From JACRCT01 sp049841135 (GTDB lineage: Bacteria > Myxococcota > Myxococcia > Myxococcales > UBA5297), in assembly GCA_049841135.1 (NCBI GenBank), contig JASGHK010000005.1, forward strand, positions 1,488,001-1,552,000: a DNA stretch of 64,000 nucleotides, in the 5' to 3' direction. The position numbers were made by a program, and so were the translations under genes. The notes under the pieces are model-generated. The model was given only the letters and a program-made list of their open reading frames with translations. It had not been told where the DNA came from and ran no database searches. Each line of letters begins with the position of its first letter. Position 1 is the stretch's first letter. This document shows positions 48,177-57,557 of the stretch, one piece after another.

Positions 48177-49509
48177 ATGTCGAAGATCGCGTTGACGTTG
48201 GTGCTGGCTTCGCTTGCCTGGAGCGCCGGCGCGTCTGCTGCAGCGGCCGCACCGATCGTGCCCGAGAAGCGGGCAGCGTTCCTGGTGGCCGACAACGTCG
48301 TGGTGGGGGTGCTGACCGCGTCGAAGATCACCGGCGTCGCCGAGGTCGTCCCTCCCGTCTACGGCCACCATGCCACGCTCGCGGTGGAGCGCATTCTGGT
48401 CGGGCAGCAAGGCGTCCCGGGAAGTCTGGAGATCGGCTTCGAGAGCCGCGAGCACAAGACCCCGCTCCCCACCAACCAGAAGATGCTCTTCGCGCTGCGC
48501 CGCCTCCAGGAGGACCTGGACCACGGGGGCCTCCGCTTCGCCGTCCTGGGCATGGCCCCGTGGAGCGAGGAGAACGAGAAGGCGGTCGCCGGCCCGCTGG
48601 CGCCCGAAGGGCTGCGCTTCGCGGTCACCCCGTTCCCGCCGGTCCGCGACTGGGTCAGCGAGCGGTTCAGCGGGCTCGTCCAGCTCACCCTCGAGAACGT
48701 CGGCGCCAAGGCCGTTGCCGTCCCTGGGCTGAACTCGAACGGCAAGCAGGTCGACTGGGCCCAGGCCCTGCAGGTGCGCACCCTCAACACGCCGTACCTC
48801 GACCAGCCGCTGCTCGAGAAGGTGCTGCTCGCCCCCAAGAGCGACGCCGTGAAGGGCAAGGTGGAACCCCTGACGCTGGAGCCGGGCGCGAGCGTCTCGC
48901 ACGTGGTCGACGTCTTCGCGCTGGGCATCGTCGACCTGCTGGGCGGCGGCCACTACGACTACGCGTTCGCCATCGGCGGCCTGCGCTCGACGGTGCATTT
49001 CTACCTCTACAGCTCGCTCGAGCCGCAGCCGACCAAGGCGGCTGCGCCCGAGTGCCTGACCAAGCCCGACCCCGCGGTCCAGTGCGTCCTCGGCCCCAAG
49101 CTCACCGTCGCCCCCAAGCCCCTCGAGGCCGACCTCGACGGCGATGGCGACAAGGACCAGCTCCTCAGCATCGACGCTGGCACCGACACGCCCCACTGCT
49201 TCGCGCTGCTGCGGACCGCCACGGGCTACCTGCCTCGCGCGCTGCTGCCCTACTGGGGCGACTCGACCACCCGCTGCCTCGGCGTCGCCGACGGGCGCGT
49301 CATCGTCGCCAGGATGCAGGTCAACGCGCACGAGCCCAGCGTGGAGATCCGCCCGATCCGAGATCTCCGAGACGCGCCGCAGCATCGGAGCGCCGGTGGC
49401 CGCCGGGCCGGACGCGGCCGCCGCCTTCGAGAAGCTGTCGATGAAGGCCAGCGGCAAGACGGTGTCCATTGAAGCCGGGAAGAAGTCCGTTGCGACCTTC
49501 AAGCTCTAG
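48177..49509 (+). pseudogene. Secreted protein of unknown function, frameshifted
   Basis: About 443 residues after repair. Signal peptide ending ASAAAAAPIV. The N-terminal module (DNVVVGVLTASKIT...ATLAVERILVGQQGVPGSL...GFESREHKTPL) has the same layout as the downstream gene at 49538: a VVVG start, a strand with H, VxRxLxG and a final strand with SR. The middle resembles a beta-sandwich, and a DLDGDGDKDQ loop near 320 looks like a Ca2+-binding motif. The break is at 49358-49370: removing one base (for example reading the minus strand as GGAGTCTCG) restores SETRRSIGAPVAAGPDAAAA and the end at 49509. Confidence 0.72.
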
Positions 49510-49537
49510 TCGCCCAGCGAAGAAAGCCAGGTCTGCC

Positions 49538-49966
49538 ATGCGAACCTACGCAACCCTCCTCGCGCTGTGCTTGTCGATGGGCCTGTCGGCTGTCGGGTGC
49601 ACCAAGGTCTCGCCGCCGCCGCCGTCCCCAGGCGAGCTGACGACCGCGGCGCTCACCGCCGCCAAGGACGCCACCGCGGTCGTGGTGGGCACCATCGTCG
49701 ACGCCAAGATCAAGGAGCTGCAGGACACCCACCCCAGCACCGCGGTCCACGAGTTCACGCTCGAGGTGGCCCGGAAGCTGTCCGGCCAGGACGTCTCCGG
49801 GAAGCTCACGGTGGTCTACAGCACGCGCAGCGAGCGCGAGCAGACCGCGTTCGCCACCGGCCAGCAGTACGTGGTGGTGCTGCGCAAGGAGGCCACGCCG
49901 GCGGGCTGGGCGGCGACCTTCGTCGCGCCCTGGTCCGAGGCGCTGGAGCAGAGCCTTCGGAAGTAG
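49538..49966 (+). CDS. Small secreted lipoprotein, module shared with upstream gene
   Basis: 142 residues. Type II signal (LLALCLSMGLSAVGCTK). The body is VVVGTIVDAKIKELQDT...HEFTLEVARKLSGQDVSGKLTVVYSTR, likely a small beta domain. It shares layout with the start of the gene at 48177, which it follows by 28 bp. Function unknown. Confidence 0.75.
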   Translation: MRTYATLLALCLSMGLSAVGCTKVSPPPPSPGELTTAALTAAKDATAVVVGTIVDAKIKELQDTHPSTAVHEFTLEVARKLSGQDVSGKLTVVYSTRSEREQTAFATGQQYVVVLRKEATPAGWAATFVAPWSEALEQSLRK

Positions 49967-49982
49967 GCTTCCTCGTTCGCCC

Positions 49983-50060
49983 CGTGTCCCATAGGTCGCA
50001 TGTGTCCCATAGGTCGCATACGTCCCATGACGTCATGGGACCTATGGGACGTATGCGACG
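49983..50060. repeat. Array of TATGGGACN / TATGCGACN 9-bp units with a 20-bp perfect palindrome
   Basis: The units GTCCCATAG and GTCGCATGT-like are repeated, then reversed. The centre is the perfect palindrome GTCCCATGACGTCATGGGAC (50022-50041). It separates convergent genes and is the likely terminator of both. Same family as 26438-26520 and 40396-40462. Confidence 0.8.
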
Positions 50061-50068
50061 GGTTGCCT

Positions 50069-51622
50069 CTAGCGGCGCCGCCCGCCCTGGTCCGCCTGGA
50101 CCGTGCTGAACGACGCCGGCATAGGCACGTCCAGGTGCTGCACTGGCCCCGCCCCCACCACGACACCCTGCCTGGCGATTCGCAGCGCGTGCGCGCCTTC
50201 GCCGCGGTCGAGCAAGAGCAGCGTGTACGCGCCGGGCGTCAGGTGCACGAACGAGCCGCCCGCTTCGCCACGTGCAGGCGCGATGGCCCTCGCCGCCAAG
50301 GCCTGGAACTCGGTCGCCGAGCTCGGCACCGGGTGGTCGCCCTCGAGGAGGAGCGGAAACAGGTTCTTCGGCACGGTGACCACGAGCGTGCTGCCGCCGG
50401 CCGCCGCCCGGAAGTCGAGCCGCACCTCACCGGACTCGGGCACGTCGACGCTCTGCGGCTCGAAGCGCTCGGTGCTCCGCGTCGTCACGGCGACGGTCAG
50501 CCTCCCGGGCGGGACGGCCGCGAAGCGGTAGACCCCCTTCTCCGCCACCTCGTGGAGCTGCGTCCGCTCGCCGACGGCGTCCACCGTCGCCCGGTAGGGC
50601 TTGCCGTCGGCATCGGAGAGCGTCCCCGTCACCACCGCGCCGGGCTCCAAGAGGATGACGACGGAGTTCTTGTCGGGTCCCAGCGGCTGCTCGGCCGGGC
50701 GGTAGCTCTCGTGCCGCACGACCAGGGTGAGAGCCGCGGGCTCGACGCGGGGCAGCACGAACGACCCGTCGTTGCGCGTGGAGACCGTGTCCGACTCCAG
50801 CCCCGCCGGCTGTCCCGAGGCCTTCGGGGTACCGACGCTCACCACCGCCCCGGGGATGGCGGCTCTCGTCCGGGCGTCGAGCACCTTGCCGCCGACGGCG
50901 CGGCCCTGGCCCAGGACGACCTGGCCCAGCTCGACGTCCGCGCTGCCCTGCGCCTCCACCTTGCGCCGGGTGGTCGCGAAGCCGTCGGCCTCGAAGACCA
51001 CGAGGCCCTCTCCGCCATGCCGCAGTAAGACCTCGAAGGCGCCGCCTGGGTCGTGCACTTCCTGGTAGTCGACCTTGAAGACCGGGATGGGCGCCCCCGA
51101 CTCGTCCACCACCCGGCCGCGCACCTTTCCGCTCGCCTCGAGGACGATCCGCACGTCGGTGTCGCCGGCCCGGGCGCTGACCGGCTCGGAGCGGGCGAAG
51201 GCGGTGCGCGAGGAGGCCAGCAGCACGTAGACGCCCGGCTCGAGCCCCTCGAGCGCGAACGAGCCGTTCTCGGCGACCGCCGCGGTGGCCGCGACCTGCT
51301 CCGGGCCTGCCATGAGCGCGGGGGAGGCGGCGACGCTCGTGCCCTTCACCGGCTGGCCGTCCCTGCCCAGCGCTCTGCCGGTGATCGACAGGGCTCGGGT
51401 TCCGGCGCCGAGGTCGGACGCGTCCGGCGCATTCGCCGCGCCGCGCTCGTCGCCGGCCGCGCGCGGATCGCCGGCGGGCGGGAGGTCGGGCAGGGCGGAG
51501 GCATCGGCCGTATGCGCCGAGGGCGTGGAGTCTCCGTGCGTCGAGGCCCTCGACAAGAACCATCCGAGCGCCGCCACGACGACGAGGAGGTGCAACCCAA
51601 CGACGATGAACCTGTTGCGCAT
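50069..51622 (-). CDS. Membrane-anchored protein with carboxypeptidase regulatory-like domains
   Basis: 517 residues. N-terminal signal anchor (VVGLHLLVVVAALGWFLSRA), then a Pro/Ala/Asp linker. It contains about four CarboxypepD_reg/Big-like beta-sandwich domains of about 75-85 residues with the pattern G-x-V-x-D-x-x-G-x-P-(I/V): SITGRALGRDGQPVKGTSVA, VRGRVVDESGAPIPVFKVD, VGGKVLDARTRAAIPGAVV and TGTLSDADGKPYRATVDA, with FxxxxLxPGxY elements between them. Such domains build surface or periplasmic scaffolds and bind partners; no enzyme motif. CGCTAGGAC is 18 bases before the ATG. Confidence 0.82.
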   Translation of the reverse strand: MRNRFIVVGLHLLVVVAALGWFLSRASTHGDSTPSAHTADASALPDLPPAGDPRAAGDERGAANAPDASDLGAGTRALSITGRALGRDGQPVKGTSVAASPALMAGPEQVAATAAVAENGSFALEGLEPGVYVLLASSRTAFARSEPVSARAGDTDVRIVLEASGKVRGRVVDESGAPIPVFKVDYQEVHDPGGAFEVLLRHGGEGLVVFEADGFATTRRKVEAQGSADVELGQVVLGQGRAVGGKVLDARTRAAIPGAVVSVGTPKASGQPAGLESDTVSTRNDGSFVLPRVEPAALTLVVRHESYRPAEQPLGPDKNSVVILLEPGAVVTGTLSDADGKPYRATVDAVGERTQLHEVAEKGVYRFAAVPPGRLTVAVTTRSTERFEPQSVDVPESGEVRLDFRAAAGGSTLVVTVPKNLFPLLLEGDHPVPSSATEFQALAARAIAPARGEAGGSFVHLTPGAYTLLLLDRGEGAHALRIARQGVVVGAGPVQHLDVPMPASFSTVQADQGGRRR

Positions 51623-51748
51623 GGGCCGGTCAGGGAGGTCGTCCTAGCGCGCGCCAGGGTGACTCACGACTTCGAGATTCCAGGAGGGTAGACCGTGCCG
51701 CTGCGTTGTGGGTAGTGCCTGGCTCCCCGCCCGGGGCCACGCGAGCGG

Positions 51749-53329
51749 CTACTCCTCCTCGGTCCCACCCGCCGGCTGGAACACGTACGGGTAGTTGATG
51801 ACGCAGACGCCGTTCTTGGGCTCGGGGAACTTCCAGCGCTTGACGCGGGAGAGGATGCACTGCTCGACGGCGTCGCTGCCCAGGGTGCTCTGCGCGACGG
51901 AGGCGTCGCTGACGGCGCCGGTCGAGTCGATGGTGAAGGACAGCGCGATCTTCCCGGCGAGGCTCTGATTCTTCTGCAGCTCGGTCTCGTAGCAGTAGCG
52001 CACCTGGTTCGAGTGCCGGCTGATGACCCGCCCGATGGTGGCGCGCTCGCACGAGCCGACGACCACGGTCCGGGGTGGGAGGATGGTCGTCTCCTTCTTG
52101 AGCGCCCCGTCGCCCGAGAAGCTGAACCCGGGCTCGCGGCCGCCGCGCCCGCCCGGCCGGGTGAAGACGCCGCCGATGCCCAGGCCCGCGGGACCCCCGC
52201 CGGGTCCGACCGAGCGCGGCCCCATGCCGGAGATGCCGTGCGCGTCGGCCGTGCCCTGGTCGGCCTTGAGCTCGCCGAGCCCGGCGTTGATGGTCGTGCC
52301 CAGCCCGGAGCTGAAGACGTTGTGGGTCGATCCCTCGGCCCCGCCGAAGGCGCCGAGCAGCCCGGCGGACATCACCCGCTTGCGGTCCTGGTCGCGCTTG
52401 TCGGCGTCGACGCCTGCCTTGGTCCGGGAGGGATTCTTCCGGTCGGGGTCGACGGTGGCGACGGGGTCGGGCGTCTTCACCTGCGACTGCTCCGGCAGCT
52501 TGATGAGCTTCTTGGGCTTCTTGGGCGACGGAGGAGGGGTGATCCACCCGAGGACACGCCTGCTCCTCGACAGGTCCTCGCTGAGCGGCTGGGCGGCGAC
52601 GTCGGTCACGAAGAAGGCCGCGAGCAGCGCCGCCGCCACCATGCTGCTGACGGTGACCACTCGCGCCAGGCCCCAGTCGCGCGGACCGAGGACGCCGACG
52701 CGCGCCGCCGCCGCGACCCAGCGGACCTCGAAGCAAACCGGGCCAAGGCCCACGCGAAGCCGCTCGTCGGCGCCGAGCGGGATCGGACCGCGGAGGGGGC
52801 CCTCGCGGCCGGTGGCCGTCGCCCCCGCGGGGATGGACACGCGGCAGCGCCCGCCGCCGACGCTCGCCAGCTCGAAGCTCGCGCCGATGGCCGGATCGTC
52901 GAGCTGGAAGTCGCAGCGCATGTCGTGGCCGACGAGGATGCGGCTCGCGGGACCGAACCGCCGGACCTCCAGGACGCTCTCGCCCCAGAGCATGGCGACC
53001 TCGACGTCGCGGGGCTGGTCGGCGCGAGGCCCGAGCTCGAGCTCCACGGCGCACTCGAGCTGGTGGCGCGCGACCTCGAAGCGCTCGCCGGGGGAGAGCG
53101 AGGTGGGAGCGGCGATCGGCTTACCCTCGACGAGGGTCCCGCCGCCGAGGTCGATGAGCACCAGCCGCCCGCCCTCCCGCTTGACCATGCAGTGCAGCGC
53201 GGCGGCGCCTTCGATGCGGAGCTGGGCGCCGGAGCCGGAGCCGAAGAGGAGGCACTCGGCGATCTCGAGGCTCTTCTGCTCGAGGGTTCCGTCGGGGCGG
53301 GTGATGCGGACAAGGAGTCTCTGGGACAC
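51749..53329 (-). CDS. FHA-domain protein with AgmX/PglI-type C-terminal domain
   Basis: 526 residues. An FHA domain at the N-terminus (about 20-100; LLFGSGSGAQLRIEG, ALHCMVKREGGRLVLIDLGG, TLVEGKPI) implies phosphothreonine-dependent contacts, perhaps with Hanks-type kinases. A second FHA-like half follows. One membrane helix lies at about 215-235 (VTVSSMVAAALLAAFFV). A Gly/Pro-rich periplasmic linker leads to the AgmX/PglI C-terminal (TonB-like) domain: RVISRHSNQVRYCYETELQK, GKIALSFTIDSTGAVSDASV and CILSRVKRWKFPEP. In Myxococcus, proteins of this kind (GltG, GltJ, AgmX) work in the gliding motor. GTG 53329 is the start. Specific role not provable here. Confidence 0.88.
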   Translation of the reverse strand: MSQRLLVRITRPDGTLEQKSLEIAECLLFGSGSGAQLRIEGAAALHCMVKREGGRLVLIDLGGGTLVEGKPIAAPTSLSPGERFEVARHQLECAVELELGPRADQPRDVEVAMLWGESVLEVRRFGPASRILVGHDMRCDFQLDDPAIGASFELASVGGGRCRVSIPAGATATGREGPLRGPIPLGADERLRVGLGPVCFEVRWVAAAARVGVLGPRDWGLARVVTVSSMVAAALLAAFFVTDVAAQPLSEDLSRSRRVLGWITPPPSPKKPKKLIKLPEQSQVKTPDPVATVDPDRKNPSRTKAGVDADKRDQDRKRVMSAGLLGAFGGAEGSTHNVFSSGLGTTINAGLGELKADQGTADAHGISGMGPRSVGPGGGPAGLGIGGVFTRPGGRGGREPGFSFSGDGALKKETTILPPRTVVVGSCERATIGRVISRHSNQVRYCYETELQKNQSLAGKIALSFTIDSTGAVSDASVAQSTLGSDAVEQCILSRVKRWKFPEPKNGVCVINYPYVFQPAGGTEEE

Positions 53330-53545
53330 GGCGCGCGCTCCATTTGGGGCGCAGCGGGGCAGAGGGGTGCCGTCTCGGACGCCCCCGCGTCCGCGGCGAT
53401 CCGTGCCCGCTGAGCCATCGCTGACCTGTTTCCGGCTTGGACAGCGGCGCGGCGTCCCGGTTCCGGAGAGTCCCGGTTCCGAAGATTGGAGAGGGCTCGC
53501 GACCGGTGTAGCCTTCCCCGCAGGGCCGATTCGTCGAGGGGAACC

Positions 53546-54769
53546 ATGTCAGCGCTCGTCAGGTACTCGGCCGCGTTCGCGGCCGCCATCACGCTCTTCG
53601 GCTGTTCGAAGACCGCACCGTGGGAGAGCAAGCCCATCACCGATGGGCTGAGCTACTTCGACGCGTACCATCTGGCGTTCTGCAAATGGGCGGACCGCTG
53701 CGACCTGCTCTCGGCTGCATCGAAGGAGCGCTGTCCCGAGGCGATGAAGGAGATGGTCAGCGGGCTGATCAGCAGCGCCACGACCCTCTCCGTCCAGACG
53801 GGGGCCCAGGCCTTCGACCTCGAGGCCGCCAAGGCCTGCGTGGCCTCGATCGAGGAGGCGGCGTGCGTCAACGGATTCCCGAGACCGGTCGAGGCGTGCT
53901 CGAAGGTGTTCAAGGCCGCCCGGCAGGACGGCGAGACCTGCTACCAGAACGCGGACTGCCTCAGCGGCGACTGCGAGCTGTCCGGATGCACGGGAGTGTG
54001 CCTGCCGCTGAGCAAGGTCGGCGAGTCCTGCGGCACCTACCACCACCGCTGCGACCCGGCGTTGCCCATGGCCGGCTGCTGCCTGGCGCCCGGCGCGACG
54101 ACGGGCACCTGTGCCGAGGTGGCCAAGGTCGGCGAGCCGTGCAGCGAGAGCCCCGACGCGTGCCACTTCTGCGACCCCCATACGGCGGCCTGCTTCGGCG
54201 GCAGGTGCGTGGCGCTCGGCACCGACGGGGACTCCTGCGACCAGAAGACGACGCCGGGCTGCGCGGCGGGCCTGTACTGCACCTGGGAGACGGGCGCGAG
54301 CGTCTGCCGCCGGCAAGGCCTTCAGGGCGAGACCTGCAGCTCGTCGCAGCAGACGTGCGCGGTCGGGTTCACGTGCCTCGAGTCCACGCATTCCTGCCAG
54401 CCGAGCCAGCGCAAGATCGGAGAGTCCTGCGAGCTCGGCCAGTACTGCCAGGACGACGGGAAGTGCGTCGACGGCGTCTGCAAGGCTGCGGCGCTCAAGA
54501 CCTACGGCGATGTGGGCGCGTCCTGCTCCGCCGGCTGCAAGCTGTTCCTGACGTGCGACGACGGCTTCAAGTGCGCCGAGTTCCCCAAGGAGGGCGACGC
54601 CTGCCACTACGGGTCCGACATCCAACCGCAATGCGCCGTCGGCCTGCTGTGCGCCTCGAGCAACACCTGCGTCAAGCCGTCCTCCGTGGGCGCGACGTGC
54701 AGCTGGGGCGCGCAGTGCGAGTCCAGCCGCTGCGTCGACGGCAAGTGCGCCGAGGCGTGCCAGCCGTAA
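53546..54769 (+). CDS. Cys-rich secreted lipoprotein (Dickkopf-like modules)
   Basis: 407 residues from ATG 53546. Signal with lipobox TLFGCSK. An early helical domain (YHLAFCKWADRCDLLSAASK) is followed by Cys-rich modules with pattern G-x-x-C-x(3-6)-C-x-x-G-x-x-C (GESCGTYHHRCDPALPMAGC, GDSCDQKTTPGCAAGLYCTW, GETCSSSQQTCAVGFTCLES), resembling colipase/Dickkopf-type folds. Common and expanded in myxobacteria; probably surface-located. Unknown function. TAGCCT with a 34-base leader precedes it. Confidence 0.82.
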   Translation: MSALVRYSAAFAAAITLFGCSKTAPWESKPITDGLSYFDAYHLAFCKWADRCDLLSAASKERCPEAMKEMVSGLISSATTLSVQTGAQAFDLEAAKACVASIEEAACVNGFPRPVEACSKVFKAARQDGETCYQNADCLSGDCELSGCTGVCLPLSKVGESCGTYHHRCDPALPMAGCCLAPGATTGTCAEVAKVGEPCSESPDACHFCDPHTAACFGGRCVALGTDGDSCDQKTTPGCAAGLYCTWETGASVCRRQGLQGETCSSSQQTCAVGFTCLESTHSCQPSQRKIGESCELGQYCQDDGKCVDGVCKAAALKTYGDVGASCSAGCKLFLTCDDGFKCAEFPKEGDACHYGSDIQPQCAVGLLCASSNTCVKPSSVGATCSWGAQCESSRCVDGKCAEACQP

Positions 54770-54945
54770 GCTCGCCCGTTTCCAGTCATCATCCGAGTCG
54801 CGGTCCAGAAGCCCCAGAAGTCAGGCCGCCTCTGAAATCCGAGAGTCGGTGGGCCTCCAAGCGCTGGATTCTCCTGCGATGCCCTCTGGCATCCTTTCTG
54901 CTGAGCGCGAGGAGGCCTGGTGGCTTTACCCAATGGAGGAACCCC

Positions 54946-55393
54946 ATGCGTGCCCTTTCCATCGCCATCGCCGTTTCTCTCGCGCTGTTGACCCTCGCCG
55001 GCTGCAACCCCGTCTCCTGGGAAGCTCGAGTCTGCACGGAAGAAGTGGGCCGCACAGTCCATCAAGGACGCCTACCAGTTCGACTACACCCAGTACTGCT
55101 TCTGCCCCGAGACGAGCACGATGGTCATCCAGGTCCGGAACGGCGCCGTGACCTCCATCGTGCGCAAGTCCGATGGCTTCGTGATCGACAACCAGCTCGG
55201 CTGGCGGCCCACCATCGACCTGTTGATGGACAAGGTCGGCCGGGCCACGACGCAGGCCGCGACGCTGGAGGCCCACTTCGATCCGACGATGGGCTACCCG
55301 ACCGATGTGTCGATCGACTGGAGCAAGGATTGGGTCGACGACGAGGAGGGCTTCAAGGTCGAGAACGTGCAGGCCCTTCCAGCCGGAGAGTGA
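54946..55393 (+). pseudogene. DUF6174-like lipoprotein, frameshifted
   Basis: Small lipoprotein (signal RALSIAIAVSLALLTLAGC). The frame breaks after NPVSWE. Removing one C from GGGAAGCTCGAG (AGCTC 55023-55027) gives ESARKKWAAQSIKDAYQFDY, then TQYCFCPETSTMVIQV, RNGAVTSIVRKSDG and MGYPTDVSIDWSKDWVDDEE. That series (SARxKW, Y/F, CxC, GYPxxIxxD) is the DUF6174 consensus, so the shift position is well supported. 149 codons including the stop after repair. Periplasmic; unknown role. Confidence 0.82.
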
Positions 55394-55533
55394 TTCCTGG
55401 CTGAGGACGGCCGTTACGATCCCTCGGCATGCATGTTCCTCGTTGCGAACGGGACAGACGAACTCCGAGTCTGCGCGAGAAGCTCGGTGTCGTCGGCCCG
55501 GGCCGAGCTCGCGATGGTCCAGTAGCATGGCGC

Positions 55534-56280
55534 ATGCTCCGAGGGTTCCTGCGCGCCCAGCGTACGCGTCTCATCGTCTACGTCACGCTGCTGCTGTTGA
55601 TCGTCGGGTACTGGCAACGCACCGCGCTCTACCATGCGCTGGCTCCAGTTCACGGGCCACCGCGGCGCACCGTCGCCGAGGTTCTGGAGCAGCACGGTCC
55701 AGCGGCTCGCGCCGAGCTCGAGCCTCGCTGCCGCGCCAGGGGGATCGGTTGGCCGCCCAGGCGAGTGGCGCTGCTGGTCTTCAAGAAGGAGCGGGTCCTC
55801 GAGGTCTGGGTTGCCGGCGAAGCGGGGCCCTACTCGCTGATCAAGGAGTACCGGGTGTTCGGCGCGAGCGGCGACCTGGGCCCCAAGCGCAGGCGCGGCG
55901 ATGGGCAGGTCCCCGAGGGCTTCTACGCGGTCGAGGGGCTCAATCCCAACAGCCAGCACCACCTGTCGATCAAGGTGAGCTACCCGAATCGCGAGGACCG
56001 AGACCACGCCGCCGTGCCCGCGGAGGATCTGGGCGGCGACATCTTCATCCATGGCGGCGCGGCCTCCGCCGGCTGCGTCGCCATCGGCGACAAGGCGATC
56101 GAGGAGGTCTTTTCGCTGGTGGCCGAAGTCCCAGCAGCCGGGCGGCGAGTCATCATCTCCCCGGTCGATTTCCGGCGGGGGGCCAGCGCCCGTGCGGACG
56201 TTCCGTGGGTGACTGACCTCTACGCGCGGCTCGCGATGGAGCTGGCGCAGTTCCCTCCACCGAGCCTGGGCTCGCCATGA
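55534..56280 (+). CDS. L,D-transpeptidase family protein (YkuD-like/YafK)
   Basis: 248 residues. A single N-terminal membrane helix (LIVYVTLLLLIVGYWQR) anchors a periplasmic catalytic domain. The YkuD motif is complete: GDGQVPEGFYAVEGLNPNSQ, then IFIHGGAASAGCVAIGD, with the active Cys in SAGC. The family forms 3-3 cross-links in peptidoglycan or attaches proteins; YafK-like members instead cleave Braun lipoprotein links. TAGCAT is 5 bases before the ATG, so the mRNA is probably leaderless. Confidence 0.88.
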   Translation: MLRGFLRAQRTRLIVYVTLLLLIVGYWQRTALYHALAPVHGPPRRTVAEVLEQHGPAARAELEPRCRARGIGWPPRRVALLVFKKERVLEVWVAGEAGPYSLIKEYRVFGASGDLGPKRRRGDGQVPEGFYAVEGLNPNSQHHLSIKVSYPNREDRDHAAVPAEDLGGDIFIHGGAASAGCVAIGDKAIEEVFSLVAEVPAAGRRVIISPVDFRRGASARADVPWVTDLYARLAMELAQFPPPSLGSP

Positions 56281-56829
56281 CTACTTCTGCCGCGGGCACG
56301 CGTCCTGGCAGGTCATGTACTGGTCGGCGCACTGATTGGCGCAGCCCAGGCACGCGTCCATGGTGTTCACCGGGCAATTCGGGGCGCCGCCAGCGGCGTA
56401 ATCGCCGAGGATGCAGGTCTTGAAGGTGTTCAGGCAGGTCTTCGAGCAGGCCTGGTCGATCGGGTTGGGGTTGGGCGTCGAGCACTGATCGAGCAGGGCC
56501 TGCAGGCCTTCCTGGCTGAACCGACCCGCGTCGGTCGAGCACTGGCCGGCGTTCTGGCCGATGCAGGCGAAGGTGTCTCCGGAGTGCGCACGCTCGCAGG
56601 CCTTGACGCACTCGCCCATCGCCTGGGACCTGCGAGTGGCCTCGTCTTCGGACACGGGCGCGCGGGCCATCACGCAGTAGGCGTAGGCGTTGGAGTCCGG
56701 CTCGACGTGGCACTGGTTGATGGCCGCCTCGCAGTTGGCGACGGTGCAGCCCGCCTCGGACTTGCAGGAGGCGAGCGTGGCGGCGGCGAGCAACAGGAAG
56801 GCGAGGCGGGCAAACACGCGAGGCATCAT
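56281..56829 (-). CDS. Cys-rich secreted lipoprotein, hypothetical
   Basis: 182 residues from ATG 56829 (or 56826). Lipoprotein signal (LAFLLLAAATLASCKS). About 18 Cys in pairs (CKSEAGCTVANCEAAINQC, CSKTCLNTFKTC, CLGCANQCADQYMTCQDAC) suggest a helical disulphide-bonded fold. It converges on the L,D-transpeptidase gene; the two stops abut. CTGGAGAC precedes the ATG. No family recognised. Confidence 0.78.
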   Translation of the reverse strand: MMPRVFARLAFLLLAAATLASCKSEAGCTVANCEAAINQCHVEPDSNAYAYCVMARAPVSEDEATRRSQAMGECVKACERAHSGDTFACIGQNAGQCSTDAGRFSQEGLQALLDQCSTPNPNPIDQACSKTCLNTFKTCILGDYAAGGAPNCPVNTMDACLGCANQCADQYMTCQDACPRQK

Positions 56830-56878
56830 CGGCGTCTCCAGGGGGCTGAGGACGGGTAGGTAGGCGGCGAAGACCGAG

Positions 56879-56911
56879 CTCTGGCCCCTCGGCAAGCTCG
56901 GGGTGTTGGCG
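56879..56911. repeat. Dispersed CCCCTCGGCAAGCTCGGGG repeat, copy 3
   Basis: Matches the element at 48-75 closely (CTGGCCCCTCGGCAAGCTCG). It lies between divergent genes. Confidence 0.55.
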
Positions 56912-57034
56912 GGATTCAGCGCGCGCCAGCCTAGCACCAAGGGTGGAGCCCGCTCACGCTCCGGGGACCGTGGGCGCGAGCGGGCTTGGTGGGCGCGCCG
57001 TCGACGGAAACGAAGCCTGGCGTAAGCTCTCGCA

Positions 57035-57469
57035 ATGCGAATCCGCTACCGCATCCTCACCAGCGAGCTCGACTCGGAGGAGATGGCCAACGTCGCCCGG
57101 AGCATCGCCGACGACGCGCGGCTCGATCACCCGCTCAAAGGGTTGGCGCACGAGCGGGAAGGCCGGCTCGCGGGATCGGTGCAGGCGCTCCTCGAGACGC
57201 CGCTCGAGGTGTCGGACCACACCGGCGAGGCCGAGGTCGAGCGGGTCGCCGAGCTGATCGACGCCGGGGAGATGAAGCCCCACGACCTGGTCAACCCCGG
57301 CGATGGCTGGCGCGAGGCGCGCGACTTCCAGCCCCTGGCCGAGGCCTGCGAGCGCGCCGAGGCGAAGGAGCGCGCAAGGAGGATGAAGCTCCGCGCGTTC
57401 TGGGTGGTGTTCGCGATCGCTGCAGTGGCGGTGATGGCCTTCATGCTCGAGCGCCTGAGCAGGGTCTAG
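57035..57469 (+). CDS. Tail-anchored hypothetical protein
   Basis: 144 residues. The soluble N-terminal part (about 1-110) has blocks RYRILTSELDSEEMANVARS, GSVQALLETPLEVSDHTGEA and IDAGEMKPHDLVNPGDGWRE. The latter two resemble GYF_2-like domains, which read a protein's location in the cell. One C-terminal membrane helix (AFWVVFAIAAVAVMAFMLE) makes a tail anchor. TAAGCT is 6 bases before the ATG. Function unknown; the GYF-like identity is a weak inference. Confidence 0.72.
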   Translation: MRIRYRILTSELDSEEMANVARSIADDARLDHPLKGLAHEREGRLAGSVQALLETPLEVSDHTGEAEVERVAELIDAGEMKPHDLVNPGDGWREARDFQPLAEACERAEAKERARRMKLRAFWVVFAIAAVAVMAFMLERLSRV

Positions 57470-57557
57470 CCCGACGAGGCCCCGGCTGGGGGGCTCTGGG
57501 AGGCGTCCCACGTCGGCGCTACGATCGCTCCCGCTGATCCTTCGACGCGGGGGCTCT

